DNA from: Brassica napus
Lineage: Eukaryota; Streptophyta; Magnoliopsida; Brassicales; Brassicaceae
Length of the DNA: 64,000 nt
Direction: 5' to 3'
Assembly: GCF_020379485.1 (NCBI RefSeq)
Contig: NC_063444.1
Location: 3,792,652-3,856,651, forward strand
Shown here piece by piece: positions 12,344-23,359 of the stretch (within the stretch, counting starts at the first letter, position 1; every line of letters begins with the position of its first letter). The notes beneath the pieces are model-generated. The model ran no database searches. It was not told where the DNA came from and saw nothing but the letters and a program-made list of their open reading frames with translations. Position numbers and translations under genes: made by a program.

Positions 12344-12883
12344 CAACGGGGACTCAATTGCTCGACTCTCCGATCCCTTCTTCTCCGGCCAAACTCCGTC
12401 GGAAAATTTCTCCTCCTTCGTCTCAGCTCAATTCACGTTACAGCTTCGTTCAGGTTCGCAATCTCGCTCAGTTTCAGTAGTTTTATTTATCTCTTCAGCT
12501 CAATCTTGTATTCTCCGTTGGGTAGTATCGAATTTCGATCTTATGCTCCTGAAAGGCTCTCTTATTGCTGTGCTTCAAAACTCGGTGATGAATTTTGGAA
12601 CACGATGATCAGGATTAGTTCGTCTCTTACCAACTATAGCTTCGTAAGAGTAAAAGAATCTGTGATAGAGAGTTAGTAGATCACAATTTGAACACGATGA
12701 TCAGTATTTTTTTTTTTGTATTATTGTGTCATCACAATGTTGATTTCCCATATCTTAATCCGATCTTTAAGCAAGTTCAGAGGTTCTGTATTAATGTTTT
12801 GAATTTAAAAAAAAAATAAAACTTTTTACTTCAAGGTGTGTTGAGGAAGAACTTGGGCTTAAGTACACAACTTGGTGGGAGAG

Positions 12884-14339
12884 ATGAATCACGGCCAACA
12901 ATCTGGTGAGGCAAAGCATGAAGATGATGCTGCTCTTACTGAGTTCCTTGCCTCTCTCATGGATTATACTCCTACTGTAAATTTCCAACTTTTTTGCTGT
13001 TTAGAAAATTTTCAGGCTCTCTCCAATGGTTGAACCCTGGGTGTTGATTGAGCTTTGGATTTGTTACTTTCTTTCAGATTCCTGATGATCTAGTGGAGCA
13101 CTACTTGGCTAAGAGTGGGTTTCAGTGCCCCGACGTACGATTGTAGGTATTTCCGTCTTGTTTTGTGTGGTACCAGCTTAGTTGCTATATCTTCATGTTT
13201 TGAGTTTCGAATGGCAGTTTAATCAGATGTATTGGTTAGAATCATCTCAGATGTTCTAGGTTTGTGATTTGTGGTTGAGGTTTACGTCGGGCCTGGAAAA
13301 TAATACTCTTCCATGTTGGATTTTAGTTTTTCCTTATATACTTTTCCTGTGGAAATGGTATGATCTTGAATTCCAAGTTTGTCTACGAGTGGAAAAGATT
13401 GGCACTTTGATTATATTTTAACATCCGATTGTATGTACGGAAGAATGATGGGGTTCATGTTTTGTTTTTCGACTTAGCATTGGGATTTTGAGATGTCCGG
13501 TTTTTATCCTCTTTCATAATCTTTTCTCTGTATATATTCTTGCCAGTTCGTGCTTATAGTTTTGTTTACTGGTTTAACAGAATAAGGCTAGTTGCTGTGG
13601 CTACACAAAAGTTTGTTGCAGATGTTGCAAGCGATGCTCTTCAGTAAGTTTTCGTTCCATTCTCCAAAAGCTTTTAATACCCTTTTTCATAGTTAACTTG
13701 GACCAATTGAAGCGGCCCTTGTATAACCTATATTTTCCAATGAACGTATTGACTTAAGGTTCTCAGTAATTCAAATTAAATAAGTTATAAACAGGCACTG
13801 CAGGGCTAGACCAGCACCAGTTGTCAAAGACAAAAAACAACAAAAGGTAACATCTTGCTCATTTTCGTTTTTGTTGTTTCGACTTTCGACTTTCGATCAT
13901 GTCATGAATATTAATTTATTTTTTAAACAGGATAAGCGTTTGGTATTGACAATGGAAGACCTCTCAAAAGCTCTGCGTGAGGTAAATAATTCTTCTTCTC
14001 TAAGTTCATGTTTCTAGTGGTGACTTTGACCCAGAGACAATGTAAAGAAAATGTAGATGGCTTGTGTCTAGTGAAGCTGTAAAAGGTAGAAATGACATAG
14101 AAGTAATACAGTATCACATAATCAACATAGAAAAGGTTTTAGAAGCATGCCCAACTAGTTCCGGTATTGTGGGTTGCAGTAGCTCAGGCAGTAAGGTTAC
14201 TCCATCTCATCTTAACTAGCAGTGGATAGCTAACCAAAGATTAAATTCGGTTTGGCAGTATGGTGTGAATGTGAAGCATCCAGAATATTTTGCTGATAGC
14301 CCGTCGACCGGAATGGATCCTGCGACAAGAGACGAATAG
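12884..14339 (+). CDS. TAF10: TBP-associated factor 10 (TFIID/SAGA subunit)
   Basis: Six exons read by eye: 12884-12976, 13078-13142, 13581-13643, 13795-13846, 13931-13981 and 14259-14339, giving 134 residues, the usual plant TAF10 length. The protein starts MNHGQQSGEAKHEDDAALTE. It contains the histone-fold core FLASLMDYTPTIPDDLVEHY, then KSGFQCPDVRLIRLVAVA, TQKFVADVASDALQHC and KRLVLTMEDLSKALREYG, and ends STGMDPATRDE. TAF10 is a histone-fold subunit shared by TFIID and SAGA in the nucleus and pairs with TAF8 or SPT7-like partners. All junctions are GT-AG and the frame is intact. Position between GDU1 and RPS6 is the Arabidopsis order. Confidence 0.95.
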
Positions 14340-14694
14340 CAACCAGGAAGTCTTGATCGGCTTTCCCAGTATGGATGATCGTGTGTGAGTTACTTGATTT
14401 TCTATTGTGTTTTAGTTGAAACAAAACTCTCTCTTCTTCCTAGTCATCGATTACATGTATATCAATTCCTCTTGTTGTTTGTTTCTTGACTTGTATCGCT
14501 CGTGTTATTGAGTTTCATACCATGCTTTTATCAAAATATTGATCAGAACATTAAACAAGAAACACAATCTTGAATGAAAGACAAACAATCAATACAGCAA
14601 ATCCTTATTACAAACAATTAAAAACCCATTGGAGACTTAATTTAAGTTCATAATCTCCAAACACACAACCCATTTATCTTTGTAAACTTTGAAT
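14340..14694. other. Convergent intergenic between TAF10 and O-methyltransferase
   Basis: A 355-bp gap between the stop codons of two convergent genes. It should contain both 3' UTRs. No further feature is seen. Confidence 0.6.
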
Positions 14695-16126
14695 CTATTT
14701 ATGCATTTCGATAACAGAATATGCATACGCAAGACAAATGATTTCACAAGTAAGAAAACCTGACGCTGAAGCTAAAGCTTCAAACTGAGAGAGAGACCTC
14801 TCTTTACCACCCGAACATTGTGTTAACATCAACATATCCATGCTGAAAACAATGTTCGAGAAAACGTCACCATTCTTTGGTTCTATTGGTGTAACGATGT
14901 CTACTATTATTACTTTTCCTTTTTCTGGAAGACTCTTCCAACAGTTCTTTAGAATCTTTACACAGTCTTGGTCTGTCCAGTCATGTAATACCCGCTGCCA
15001 TTAATTTATCCATCTTAGTTCGTAAATCATGGTTTAACCATGAAATTCTATATATGTTAACATGTAATTTATACATTCAGTTGCAGTGTATATATAACTT
15101 ACTTTCATGAGGATAGCATCTCCTTTTGGAACTTCTATAGACATATCTCCGGGTACATGCTCCACTCCTATAGCGATTTTTGTAAGATAAATTAAATAGA
15201 AAATAAACTTATTGTCGGAATAAAACATTTTCAGTATCCAACTTGTTAAATTAATCAACTAGTACTGTACCTGGATAAGAAGGAGCATTGGCTAAAACCA
15301 TGGTTAAATCGAAATTGATACCCTTAATTTGAGGATACTTGGAAGTGACAAGGTTTAGTACGGTACCAAGTCCTCCTCCAATATCCACCAAAGTATTTAC
15401 ATCTTCGAATCCTCTGTAAACTGCTAAAATTTTCTTCATAATGATGGTAGAAGATTCTGCCATTGCATGGTTAAGCATACCAGCGAATTGCTCATCCAAA
15501 CCGATGTATTCGAATAATGGCATGCCATGAGCTGAACTAAACGCATCTTTTCCTTCTTGTATCACACCCTTCAGATTATCCCTATGCAAAAATAAGTGTC
15601 TCCAATTGTTCATTGAAACTAGAACGTGTGTATATAGATTATTTTATCGTAATTTTGATTAATTAGAAGGCTAGGTATAGTTGATGAGGATCAGCCATTT
15701 ATTCGGCTTATTCGCAAATAATGGAGTACGTACGTACCATGTCTTGAAAAATACTTGGCTATTGAGCAACATGAAGAGGGACATGAGAGTACCCGAGTCG
15801 TCACCACGGGTTAAAAAAAGCGTGCAAACCGGTTCAGCTGCATATATCCTTCGGGTCTTCCCGGTTAGATCGTTTTCTCCAGTTTCGACTGTACGGCATT
15901 TCAAGATCGAATGGCTGACAAGTAACTGTAACATCCGGTCTAGTAACATAGGCGCCTCTGGGTTGGTGGGCTTGGTTTGGAGACCAGAAGCTATCTCCGA
16001 AGATGAGAGCCATGCACCATTGCCCATGGCAGCAATCGTGTCGAAGACGCCAAGCTCCAACGCAGCTTTGAAAACCATGGGGAAAGCCAAATTGGTAGCG
16101 ATCTTCCACGCTTGCATGGTCATCAT
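14695..16126 (-). CDS. Indole-glucosinolate-type O-methyltransferase, IGMT5-like
   Basis: Four exons on the minus strand: 16126-15738, 15581-15271, 15167-15103 and 14994-14695, giving 354 residues. It is a class II SAM-dependent O-methyltransferase of the COMT-like plant family. Residues about 20-25 are FPMVFK, LVDIGGG at 194-200 is the SAM-binding loop, and HDWTDQDC at 259-266 carries the catalytic His. The end is YAYSVIEMHK. Wording such as IAAMGNGAWLS, NPEAPMLLDRML and CSGGKERSLS is closest, from memory, to Arabidopsis IGMT5, which methylates hydroxylated indole glucosinolates. The first ATG after a TATA-like ATATAAATATT (about 16240) gives MMTMQAWKIA, so about 13-25 N-terminal residues of the dimerisation region are missing. 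The frame is open upstream (RDEE) but has no ATG. It may be functional or recently truncated; substrate not provable. Confidence 0.85.
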
Positions 16127-16337
16127 TTCTTCGTCACGCTGTATACAGTAAGTGGTTAAGGGCTCTTGAAGATGGTTTTATTTGCTTGAAATTTTGAAGA
16201 AGGTAGATAAACAAAGGTAGAGATGGGAAGAATCGTGTGTTTAATATTTATATTTTCGTGTTCTTTTATAGGGAGAAATCTCAAAACCCATGTGTAGGAA
16301 CATTTGGTTTGGTGACCGTTGGCCCAAACGTTATCCT

Positions 16338-17930
16338 AAGAGCACCTCCAATTGTGTTACCCACCATAGTCCTTAGCATTAATTTAATTTCTTTTTTTTT
16401 GAATAGTTAAGGACTCTAATCAGAAATGTTGGTCCAATGGTGTTATCCGTTTTGGAATCCTTAAAAAAAAAAAATTTAAACGAGAAAATTTGAAAATGTT
16501 ATTTTTATTGAAACACAAAAAAAAAACATACAACAATTAAACATTTTCATCATTACCAAATTTGTTCCAAATATTTTGAATCAAATCAAATTTAAGTTGT
16601 TCATGTATATGTTGGTCACGAACTTGGCTACGAATTTCAAGCATTGCACGAAGATTTGAAGGCTTGCGAGCATATGACATATCCACCTCTGAAGTTCTAC
16701 TCGATTCACCTTCTTCAAACTCTGATATATCACACTGAGTATATCCATTGCGTTCATTTTCTACGATCATATTGTGCAGTATGATACATGTTCGCATAAC
16801 CATCCCGATTTGTCTCTTGTCCCACAAAATAGCCGGGTTTTTGACTATTGCAAATCGTGCTTGCAATACTCCAAAAGCACGCTCCACGTCTTTTCGGGTT
16901 GACTCTTGTACTTTAGCAAATAACTGTTCTTCTGGACTTTGAGGGTTTGAGATAGATTGGATAAATGTTGACCATCTTTGATATATACTGTCTGTGAGGT
17001 AGTAAGGCAAACCATAATGGTGTCCGTTGACCTGGTATTGTACCCTTGGAGCTCTACCTTCGAAAATGTCATCAAAAACAGGAGATCGATCGAGGACGTT
17101 AATATCGTTTAATGTATCTGGAGGACCAAGAAAAGCGTGTCATATCCAAAAATCTTGTGAAGCTACATCTTCCAAGACAATTGGTGGCTTTCCTGATCCA
17201 CGGGTGTATTGTCCTTTCCAGGCGGTTGGACAATTTTTCCATTCCCAATGCATACAGTCGATGCTGCCTATCATCCCAGGAAACCCGCGTATCTCTCCAA
17301 TATCGAGCAGTCGTTGAAGATCCTCTGGATTGGACCTTCGTAGATACTCATCTCCAAATAACTGGATTACCCCTTCTGTGAAATTGGTTAAACATGAAAG
17401 TGATGTGGTTTCACCAAGTCGGAGATATTCATCAACGGCGTCAGCGACACAGCCATAAGCAAGCATACGAAGTGCTGCCGTACACTTTTGTAGTGGAGAT
17501 AGACCTAATCTTCCGATAGCATCTCTTCTATGTTGAAAGAATGGAAAAGTTTCTGAGAGACAATTGACAAGACGCATGAATACTGGTTTGTTCATGCGGA
17601 AACGACGTTTGAATAAATGAGGCGGAAATGTTGGATTATCACTGAAGTAGTCATTCCATAGACGGGTATGACCCTCTTCTCGGTTTCGTTCGACATATGC
17701 ACGTTTCCTATGTTTCCTTTTTTGGTTCTTTACGATGTTGGTGTAGGTATCTTCAAAATATTCATCGAAAGCCTCATCCAAAGCCGCATCTAATCTTCGA
17801 TCGACTTCATCTGCCATTTTAACAAAAGCATTATCTACACGTGGAAGAAGGATATGATATTTTTGGGATTCTCAGCTTATCTTTTTTCATGGGAATTAAC
17901 AAAAGCATTCTCTCCAAGAAGGATAGTGTG
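16338..17930 (-). mobile_element. PIF/Harbinger element body (ends uncertain)
   Basis: The transposase gene lies inside. The left end may be GAGCACCTCCAATTGTG, directly after TAA at about 16337, which resembles Harbinger termini. The right end was not resolved: the phrase AACAAAAGCATT occurs at about 17820 and 17899, and a MITE follows at 17922. Confidence 0.5.
16537..17817 (-). pseudogene. PIF/Harbinger transposase with one in-frame stop
   Basis: The frame starts at 17817 (MADEVDRRLDAALDEAF). It reads FKRRFRMNKPVFMRLV, GSIDCMHW (first catalytic Asp at residue 187), TRGSGKPPIVLEDVASQDFWI, a TGA at 17140-17142, then HAFLGPPDTLNDINVLDRSP (second Asp region). It ends with VERAFGVLQARFAI (Glu region) and HNMIVENERNG, with the final stop at 16537-16539. 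Apart from the TGA the frame is continuous for 427 codons. The expected residue after WI is Trp (WIWHAF), so one base change TGG to TGA explains the break. It is a domesticated-looking or recently dead plant Harbinger (DDE_Tnp_4/Plant_tran family), and the Glu motif lies beyond the stop. Confidence 0.9.
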
Positions 17931-18130
17931 ATTATTGGAAGGTTTTTAAAGTGAGATTTTTAGCGTAATATAAGAACTTATCTTTTAATTTTTAACTAAA
18001 AAGCTAAAAACTAGCTATTAAATAAGAGTTTTAAGAGACGATTCTTAGCTTTTTTAGTTAAAATTAAAAGACGATTTTTTATATTCCGCTAAAAACCCCA
18101 TCCTAAGAACCTCCTCATAATCATGCTATC
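17922..18130. mobile_element. Fold-back MITE, about 210 bp
   Basis: The left arm starts GATAGTGTGATTATTGGAAG and the right arm, read in complement, starts GATAGCATGATTATGAGGAG. Both continue with a shared TTTTTAGCG.AATATAA and then TCTTTTAATTTT.AACTAAA. The arms pair over about 90 bp each. Ends are related to those of the 7769-7891 MITE, so both may be mobilised by a Harbinger-type transposase. Confidence 0.75.
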
Positions 18131-18449
18131 TTCTTTTGGATGTCAGCTTATCTTTTTGGACCCCTTTCTGTGTATTATTATTATGGGTATGACTGTACGA
18201 TAGAGTTAGAGAAAATAAAAATGGGTGGAAAATTATTTCGGCAAATTTACTTTAATTTCGTCCAATCAAGTGAAATAGATTTCATCTCATTTACTTTAAA
18301 AAGTGAGAAAACAGTAAAAATAGAGTAAATCTTACCTAACTATTAATAAAATGAAAAATTTATTTCAACTTTATTATTTTCTATACATCTCATTTTCACC
18401 GTATTTTCCCACCCTTTTACTCTAATTGATAACCAATCACACTTCATAT

Positions 18450-19123
18450 TAGGGCTGGAAAAAAAACCGAATCCGAAGAACCGAACCGAATCCGATGCAA
18501 AAAATAGTATCGAACCTGAACTAAAATTGATTAAATATCCAAACGGGTTCAAAATTTTGGTATTTAGAGAACCAAAACCGAATACGACCCGAAACCGAAG
18601 TAACTCGGTTACCCGAATGTATCCAAAATATATTTATATACCTAACATATTAACTATTTCTAGATTTAATGTATATTAAAAACATCCAAAATATATAAGA
18701 TACTTATAAGTTGTCTAAAATATTTTAAAATATATACAAATAGTTAAAAGTAAATATCTAAAATAGCTAAAATATACTCAAAACTCAAAAATACTTGAAA
18801 TATCTATTGATTCGCTACCAAAATATTCAAACCGAACCAATTTATATGTTACATTTAGGTATTTTTACATATATTATTCAAATATATATGTAGTATATTA
18901 TTTTATTTATAGATTTTGAGAAATTTAATGTATATAATGAATTTTAAAATTTTAAAAGCTATTTAAATAACCCGAACCCAAACCAAACCCGCAAAGATCC
19001 GAACCGAACCCGAACCAAATTTTAAAAATACCCGAATGGAATTGAAATTTTTGACCCTGAAAATCCGAAACTCAAATAGACTCGAACTGAACCCGAATGG
19101 ATACCTGAACGTCAACCCCTACT
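18450..19123. repeat. ACCGAA-rich dispersed repeat with inverted ends
   Basis: The block opens TTAGGGCTGG and closes CAACCCCTA, imperfectly complementary ends. Both ends carry degenerate ACCGAA/CCCGAAC motifs and the middle is AT-rich. This is a common form of non-autonomous DNA element in crucifers. No target duplication could be fixed and the family is not named. Confidence 0.55.
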
Positions 19124-19364
19124 CTATGTCAGATAAAACATTTGTTTAGAAAACTAACCTTTATATATATCAAAGTTTTCCGATATTAAACTAAAATAAC
19201 TAAATTCTGCTTGCATCAATTAATATAAAGTAAATCTGTCAAGAAATATATCCCATTATTCTCCTTACCAGATTTACTATGTATGTTGATTTATACCTAA
19301 CCATGAGATTAGGTACAGTCCATGTATGAATTACATCACATCCCTATCGTGAACAGAAACTTGT

Positions 19365-19560
19365 CATTGGAATCTTCTTCATTCTATGTTTTTTTTTTTT
19401 TTTTCAATATAAACAATACCTAAGTTTCGTATCTGCGCTCAATAACATGTTCTAGTTAGGTTTTATGATCTGTGCATATTAATTATTGAGTTCGACATTT
19501 GGTGATGCAGCAACAATAAGAGATTCTCCCAAGAAGTCAGTGGAAATGCTTTATCTAGCT
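19365..19560 (+). pseudogene. Fragment of ribosomal protein S6 gene (intron 2 end and exon 3)
   Basis: TTGGAATCTTCTTCATTCTATG at 19365-19386 and the intron tail up to GATGCAG match the intron before exon 3 of the intact RPS6 (25270-25381). ATAAGAGATTCTCCCAAGAA onward matches exon 3 (25397-25435) with scattered substitutions. Similarity stops at about 19550. No other exon is seen, so this is a truncated copy. Confidence 0.75.
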
Positions 19561-19636
19561 GCCGTCATGGTTTGTGGCTATAGCATTTGGGGGAATTTTT
19601 GTTTCATTTCTTGAGGAGAACAGAGATCAAATAAAC

Positions 19637-19873
19637 CTGCAAGAATTATGGGAAAAATCCCTTCTGACAGATCTAAATTCATATATAAACGAAGTGACAG
19701 TGTCAATAACCCTCTCACCTTAGGCCAAGGCATGCCAGATACTAACCGTGAAGAAGCAAACAATTTAAACTACAAAATAAAACCAGACATTTCCTCAGAT
19801 TCTGATGATCATTGTTGGTTATGATGTATGTAAAATGTTAAATCTTCTCAACTTACAACACCATGATAGTGAA
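19637..19873 (+). repeat. Copy of distal RPS6 upstream region (first half)
   Basis: It is closely similar to 24210-24496 (TGCAAGAATTATGGGAAAAA, then GGCCAAGGCATGCCAGATAC and CACCATGATAGTGAA). The similarity breaks exactly at the 5' end of the Helitron at 19874 and resumes at 22164, where the match continues with TTAACAAAATAATAGTG. Confidence 0.85.
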
Positions 19874-20133
19874 TCTATTATATAATAGGAGAGTTTCTCT
19901 CCTCCTGATACGACACGTCAGCAGTCTGTGGGTCCCACTTTTAAAAAGTGTGAAAAGTGTCAAATCTGTAGCTCGAACCCAGGTTATTGATATATAAACA
20001 CCCATAATTATACCACTGCACCAAAGGTTATTCTTTGTACATTGATGGCCGAAACTAACATATATTACGAAGTTCAGAAACTAATATAACATTGTGGACC
20101 CCACTTTTTTTTTTTTAAATTAAAGGGTAACGA

Positions 20134-20400
20134 ATGGACTTCGACAAAAAGTGGGCTTTGGGCTTATTGATTTTCTGTTTATTAGGCTTTGTATCTGCCC
20201 AAAGTGGTGATACGGACAAAGCTAAGAAGATTAGGGAAGCCGCCATCTTCACCATCTCCTTCGTCGCTTGCGATTCCCCTTCCGGTAATCAGCTATTATG
20301 GTCGATCTTTAAGGCTCTACGCACGTTTTGCGCCTACCAAACGCTTAGCTTCTCCTCTAACGCCTTCGGAGCTCTCATATATATAGAATCCCTCGAGGTA
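20134..20400 (+). CDS. Unrecognised ORF inside Helitron, signal-peptide-like start
   Basis: The frame starts MDFDKKWALGLLIFCLLGFVSAQ, which has the basic start, hydrophobic core and small-residue site of a secretory signal peptide. SGDTDKAKKIREAAIF follows. The open frame runs to 20604, but the last part overlaps the RPA-like frame and looks like read-through. A donor-like GAG|GTAAAA is at 20396-20398. It may be a captured first exon of a host gene; I do not recognise the family. Confidence 0.35.
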
Positions 20401-20473
20401 AAAGCTCCATCTTGTCTCAAACTTTTCTTTCTCAGTTTTCCGATCGCTTTACTTTCTCACATCCGTCGCGAAA

Positions 20474-20867
20474 ATGACTTATCCAGCTGCTTCAGCCGCC
20501 ATTGCCACCGTTCCCTACTCCACCTTCAACTCTCTCCGCCTTGGAAGGTCCACTCAGTCCATTATTGGTCGGCTCATCCGATTCTAGGATTCCAGGACCA
20601 TTAACAAGAATGGAGAGTTTATGGGCATCACCATTCTCCTCCTTGATGAACTGGTGATGATTGTTTCTAACTTATTTTTTTTATCACTTTAACTCTGCTT
20701 TGCTTATTCTTTGTTCATATATGAAACGTGTCTTCATGTTTTTGTTTTGGTTTTGTCTATGGGTTTTTTTATGAACAACTATTGATTTTTCTCTGTTTTT
20801 CTTACAGGATTCTGTGATCCACGGTTTCTACCCTGCAATCTCCAAACAAAACATGAAAACTGAATGA
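20474..20867 (+). pseudogene. Helitron RPA1-like (OB-fold) gene remnant
   Basis: From the ATG at 20474 the frame reads MTYPAASAAIATVP, FNSLRLGRSTQSIIGRL, then RF-stop-DSR (TAG at about 20582-20584), INKNGEFMGITILLLDEL to a donor at 20654. After an intron (acceptor to 20807) it reads DSVIHGFYPAIS before ending. This is the N-terminal OB-fold pattern of the RPA70-like proteins carried by plant Helitrons, where RFWDS is usual, so the stop is a TGG to TAG change. The downstream DNA-binding part is missing. Confidence 0.7.
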
Positions 20868-22163
20868 ATTATGTTTTTTAGCAACCGTATCTAAAAGAAA
20901 TAAAAGACATCTTACTTAACAAATTAAAACCTTTTCTTTTGCAGATTTCGACGACGACGAAGCACCCGAGGACCAACGGCAACGGAATGATGCGGACGAA
21001 GCCTAACTGATGTAAGTAAACTCCTCTTCAATAACGCATCACACTATTATCGCTCCCCAATCTCACAAACTTAAGCTCTAATCAGGCCAGGGATCCCACA
21101 GGTGATGCTGTCCCAACAACGGAGAAAAAAAAAAAGAAAGATAACCTAACGTTTTTTTTTATTTTCAGTTTTTAAATTCAAATCAGGTTTTTGACATAGA
21201 GCCCAACATAATTTGAGCCCAAACATTTTAAACCCACAATTACTTTTTCATAATGTAAAAACGTCAACCTTCATTTATGTTTTGTTAAACTATTTTAATC
21301 TTTATGTTTTGTTAAACTATTTCACATAGGGGGAAGATCTCCTTAGAAGGGAGCCACACGCCACGATGCTTCCAGTTTCACTATTCTTGAAACTCTTATG
21401 AACCACAAAGCCAATATAAGAGCTCTGTTTCAATCCAACGGCTGGATTTTGTCACAGACCACCGCTAAGCCTGAAGAGGGACGAGAAGTGGAGTGCTGTG
21501 TTTTGGAAGATGGTTACTTGGAGTTTACAAGATGAAGATGGAACCCGTGACGAGGAAGACGAGGAGAAGTGTTACTTGGAATATCCTAACGTTGAGGATG
21601 TAGACAATGTGTGATCTTAGCGATGAAGATTAGTGTAGGTTTAATATATGCTATTATTCCTTGAGCTCCCTAACAAGTACTGCAAACAATGTGTATTTTG
21701 AAAAAATAAAATAATTTTGTAATGCAAGTAGTTTGAAACTTTGAGTATTTATTCAAACAACGGATATATACAGAGTTGATAACTTGATATGGATCCCCAA
21801 ATAAGTTGGTGCTGCGCTGTCCCAATATCTATCTTTTTAATTTCATATACTTGACGTAAGCTTCCTCATCTTCTTCTCTTTCCCTTTCCGTTGTTCCACG
21901 CTCTCTGTTTCATGTTTAGGCCTTTTTCACATTCTCTATATTTTACTTTAATTATACTTTTTGAATTTTCCTTCCGTTTTGGGAGATGTCTCTAACTTGA
22001 GTTAATCGTCAAAAGCTAGGATCAATTTTGTTGTCTTATTTCCAATAAATTTTATTTTTTAATTTACACAAATCTTAAACAACACCAACATTCCGTAAAT
22101 CATACCGCCCCACCGATATCCAAAGTAACCAGCTCCGCGCTTGCGCGGGGTGTCAGCACCTAG

Positions 22164-22400
22164 TTAACAAAATAATAGTGTATTCATTAAAAAAGCCATA
22201 AGCAACATTTACCCCCAAAACATTCAGCCCATAACCAAATCACTTGATATTAGTAACCCCAACTATAACCATAACTAAAAACCTTGTGACAATTTGAAGA
22301 TTTCAGGAGCACATAACCATAAACTTAAGTGGGCCAGAAAGGCCCTCAAATGGCCCATTAGAATACAAAACCAAAGGAACCTTATTTGAGTTTGAGAAAC
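22164..22400 (+). repeat. Copy of RPS6 upstream region (second half, with site II motifs)
   Basis: Nearly identical to 24497-24730, including GTGGGCCAGAAAGGCCC and ATGGCCCATTAG. The copy stops just before the TATA box and telo-box of RPS6, so it carries the site II part but not the core promoter. It once lay directly next to 19637-19873. Confidence 0.88.
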
Positions 22401-22708
22401 ACTGTCATCTGTGCAAGAAAACGTCTGAGAATCAATATCATATATGCAACTCACAGCTCGAACTAGGTTTGATCAGTGAAAAACAGAGAGTTTAAGCGAA
22501 TTATAAAACTTTTAACCTAATGTTAGAAGCTAACATGTTCAATTAGCAAAAAAATCCAATTACAAAAGTATCAGTTGAAATGAAACAAGTAAAGACAACA
22601 TCTTTAATGACCCTTGAATCCTTTTTCGATATCAAAAGGCATAAAAGTATCAAAGCTGACAACAAATCTATCTTATTACACAACACAAACTGCTGCAAGT
22701 AACACTTT

Positions 22709-23359
22709 TTTTTTAATTATATATTATATATTAATTCTACCCGAAATCGGGGATTCGGATCCAGTTACAAACTGGTTTTGAACAAAATTTCCAAAATCAA
22801 ACTATTACAAACTAGCTTCGCCCGCCCGCTAGTCCGTTTTTCGAAATCCTTTAGAATCGGTTGCCGTTCTCAACCATCCACGAAAAACACGAGAAGGTGA
22901 GGTTCTCCTTGTTGCCTCGGATGCCGGGAATTCTCGTGTCGTTTCCGGAGTAGCTGGTTTCCGATGATCTCCACCGAGCTTGTAACCATCACTGTTTATG
23001 AAGCGCAAGACAACCAACAGGGGAGGATTCGGATACGTACCTCTAAGCCTTGCAATCACACCAAAGCCGGGCTTGTACACAGCGCCACACAACACTTGAA
23101 ATCGCCTCCCAACTGAGCAAAGAACTCACTACTGCCGCCATCGAACCTGAACACAACACGGAGCTGATAGACCACTGCACTACCACACATTACTAGACCG
23201 AGCCTGAAGAAGAGCCGAAAGATCACAACCACTAGAACTCGAAGAGACTCTAGTGCTGGGAAGTTGTAATCAACCCATGAGATACCAAGAACCACTCACT
23301 CCAACTGAAAAAGGAGCGAGATAATAACTCGCCATGGTCAGCTCCTGAGAACCAGAAGT
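22709..23359 (-). mobile_element. Non-LTR retroposon, 651 bp, with 16-bp target duplication
   Basis: The 16-mer CTGCAAGTAACACTTT occurs at 22693-22708 and 23360-23375. Next to the left copy is a short T run, i.e. a minus-strand A tail. Inside, the minus strand holds short open frames without recognised domains (22829-23095, 23056-23295). Structure fits a LINE-mobilised non-autonomous retroposon or a 5'-truncated LINE. Confidence 0.85.

Larger units (their letters stand above)
19874..22163 (+). mobile_element. Helitron of 2290 bp with RPA-like relic
   Basis: It begins TCTATTATATAATAGG after a host A and ends with hairpin CCGCGC-TT-GCGCGG, then GGTGTCAGCACCTAG (22160-22163 = CTAG) before a host T. 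The empty site is present in the same window at about 24496 (GTGAA|TTAAC), so both ends are exact. Inside are a relic of the Helitron-type replication protein A-like gene (20474-20867) and an unrelated open frame (20134-20604). No Rep/helicase sequence is left. Confidence 0.92.

Noticed and set aside
12223..12676. Open frames of 85 and 133 residues before TAF10
   Set aside because: They lie in the promoter and 5' UTR with telo-box and site II motifs; no recognisable domain and the frames overlap each other.
15681..16151. 156-residue plus-strand frame
   Set aside because: Antisense of the first exon of the O-methyltransferase, no family features.
18196..18431. Possible MITE with GGGTGGAAAA / TTTTCCCACCC ends
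   Set aside because: Only about 20 bp pair, with several mismatches and no target duplication; too weak to call.
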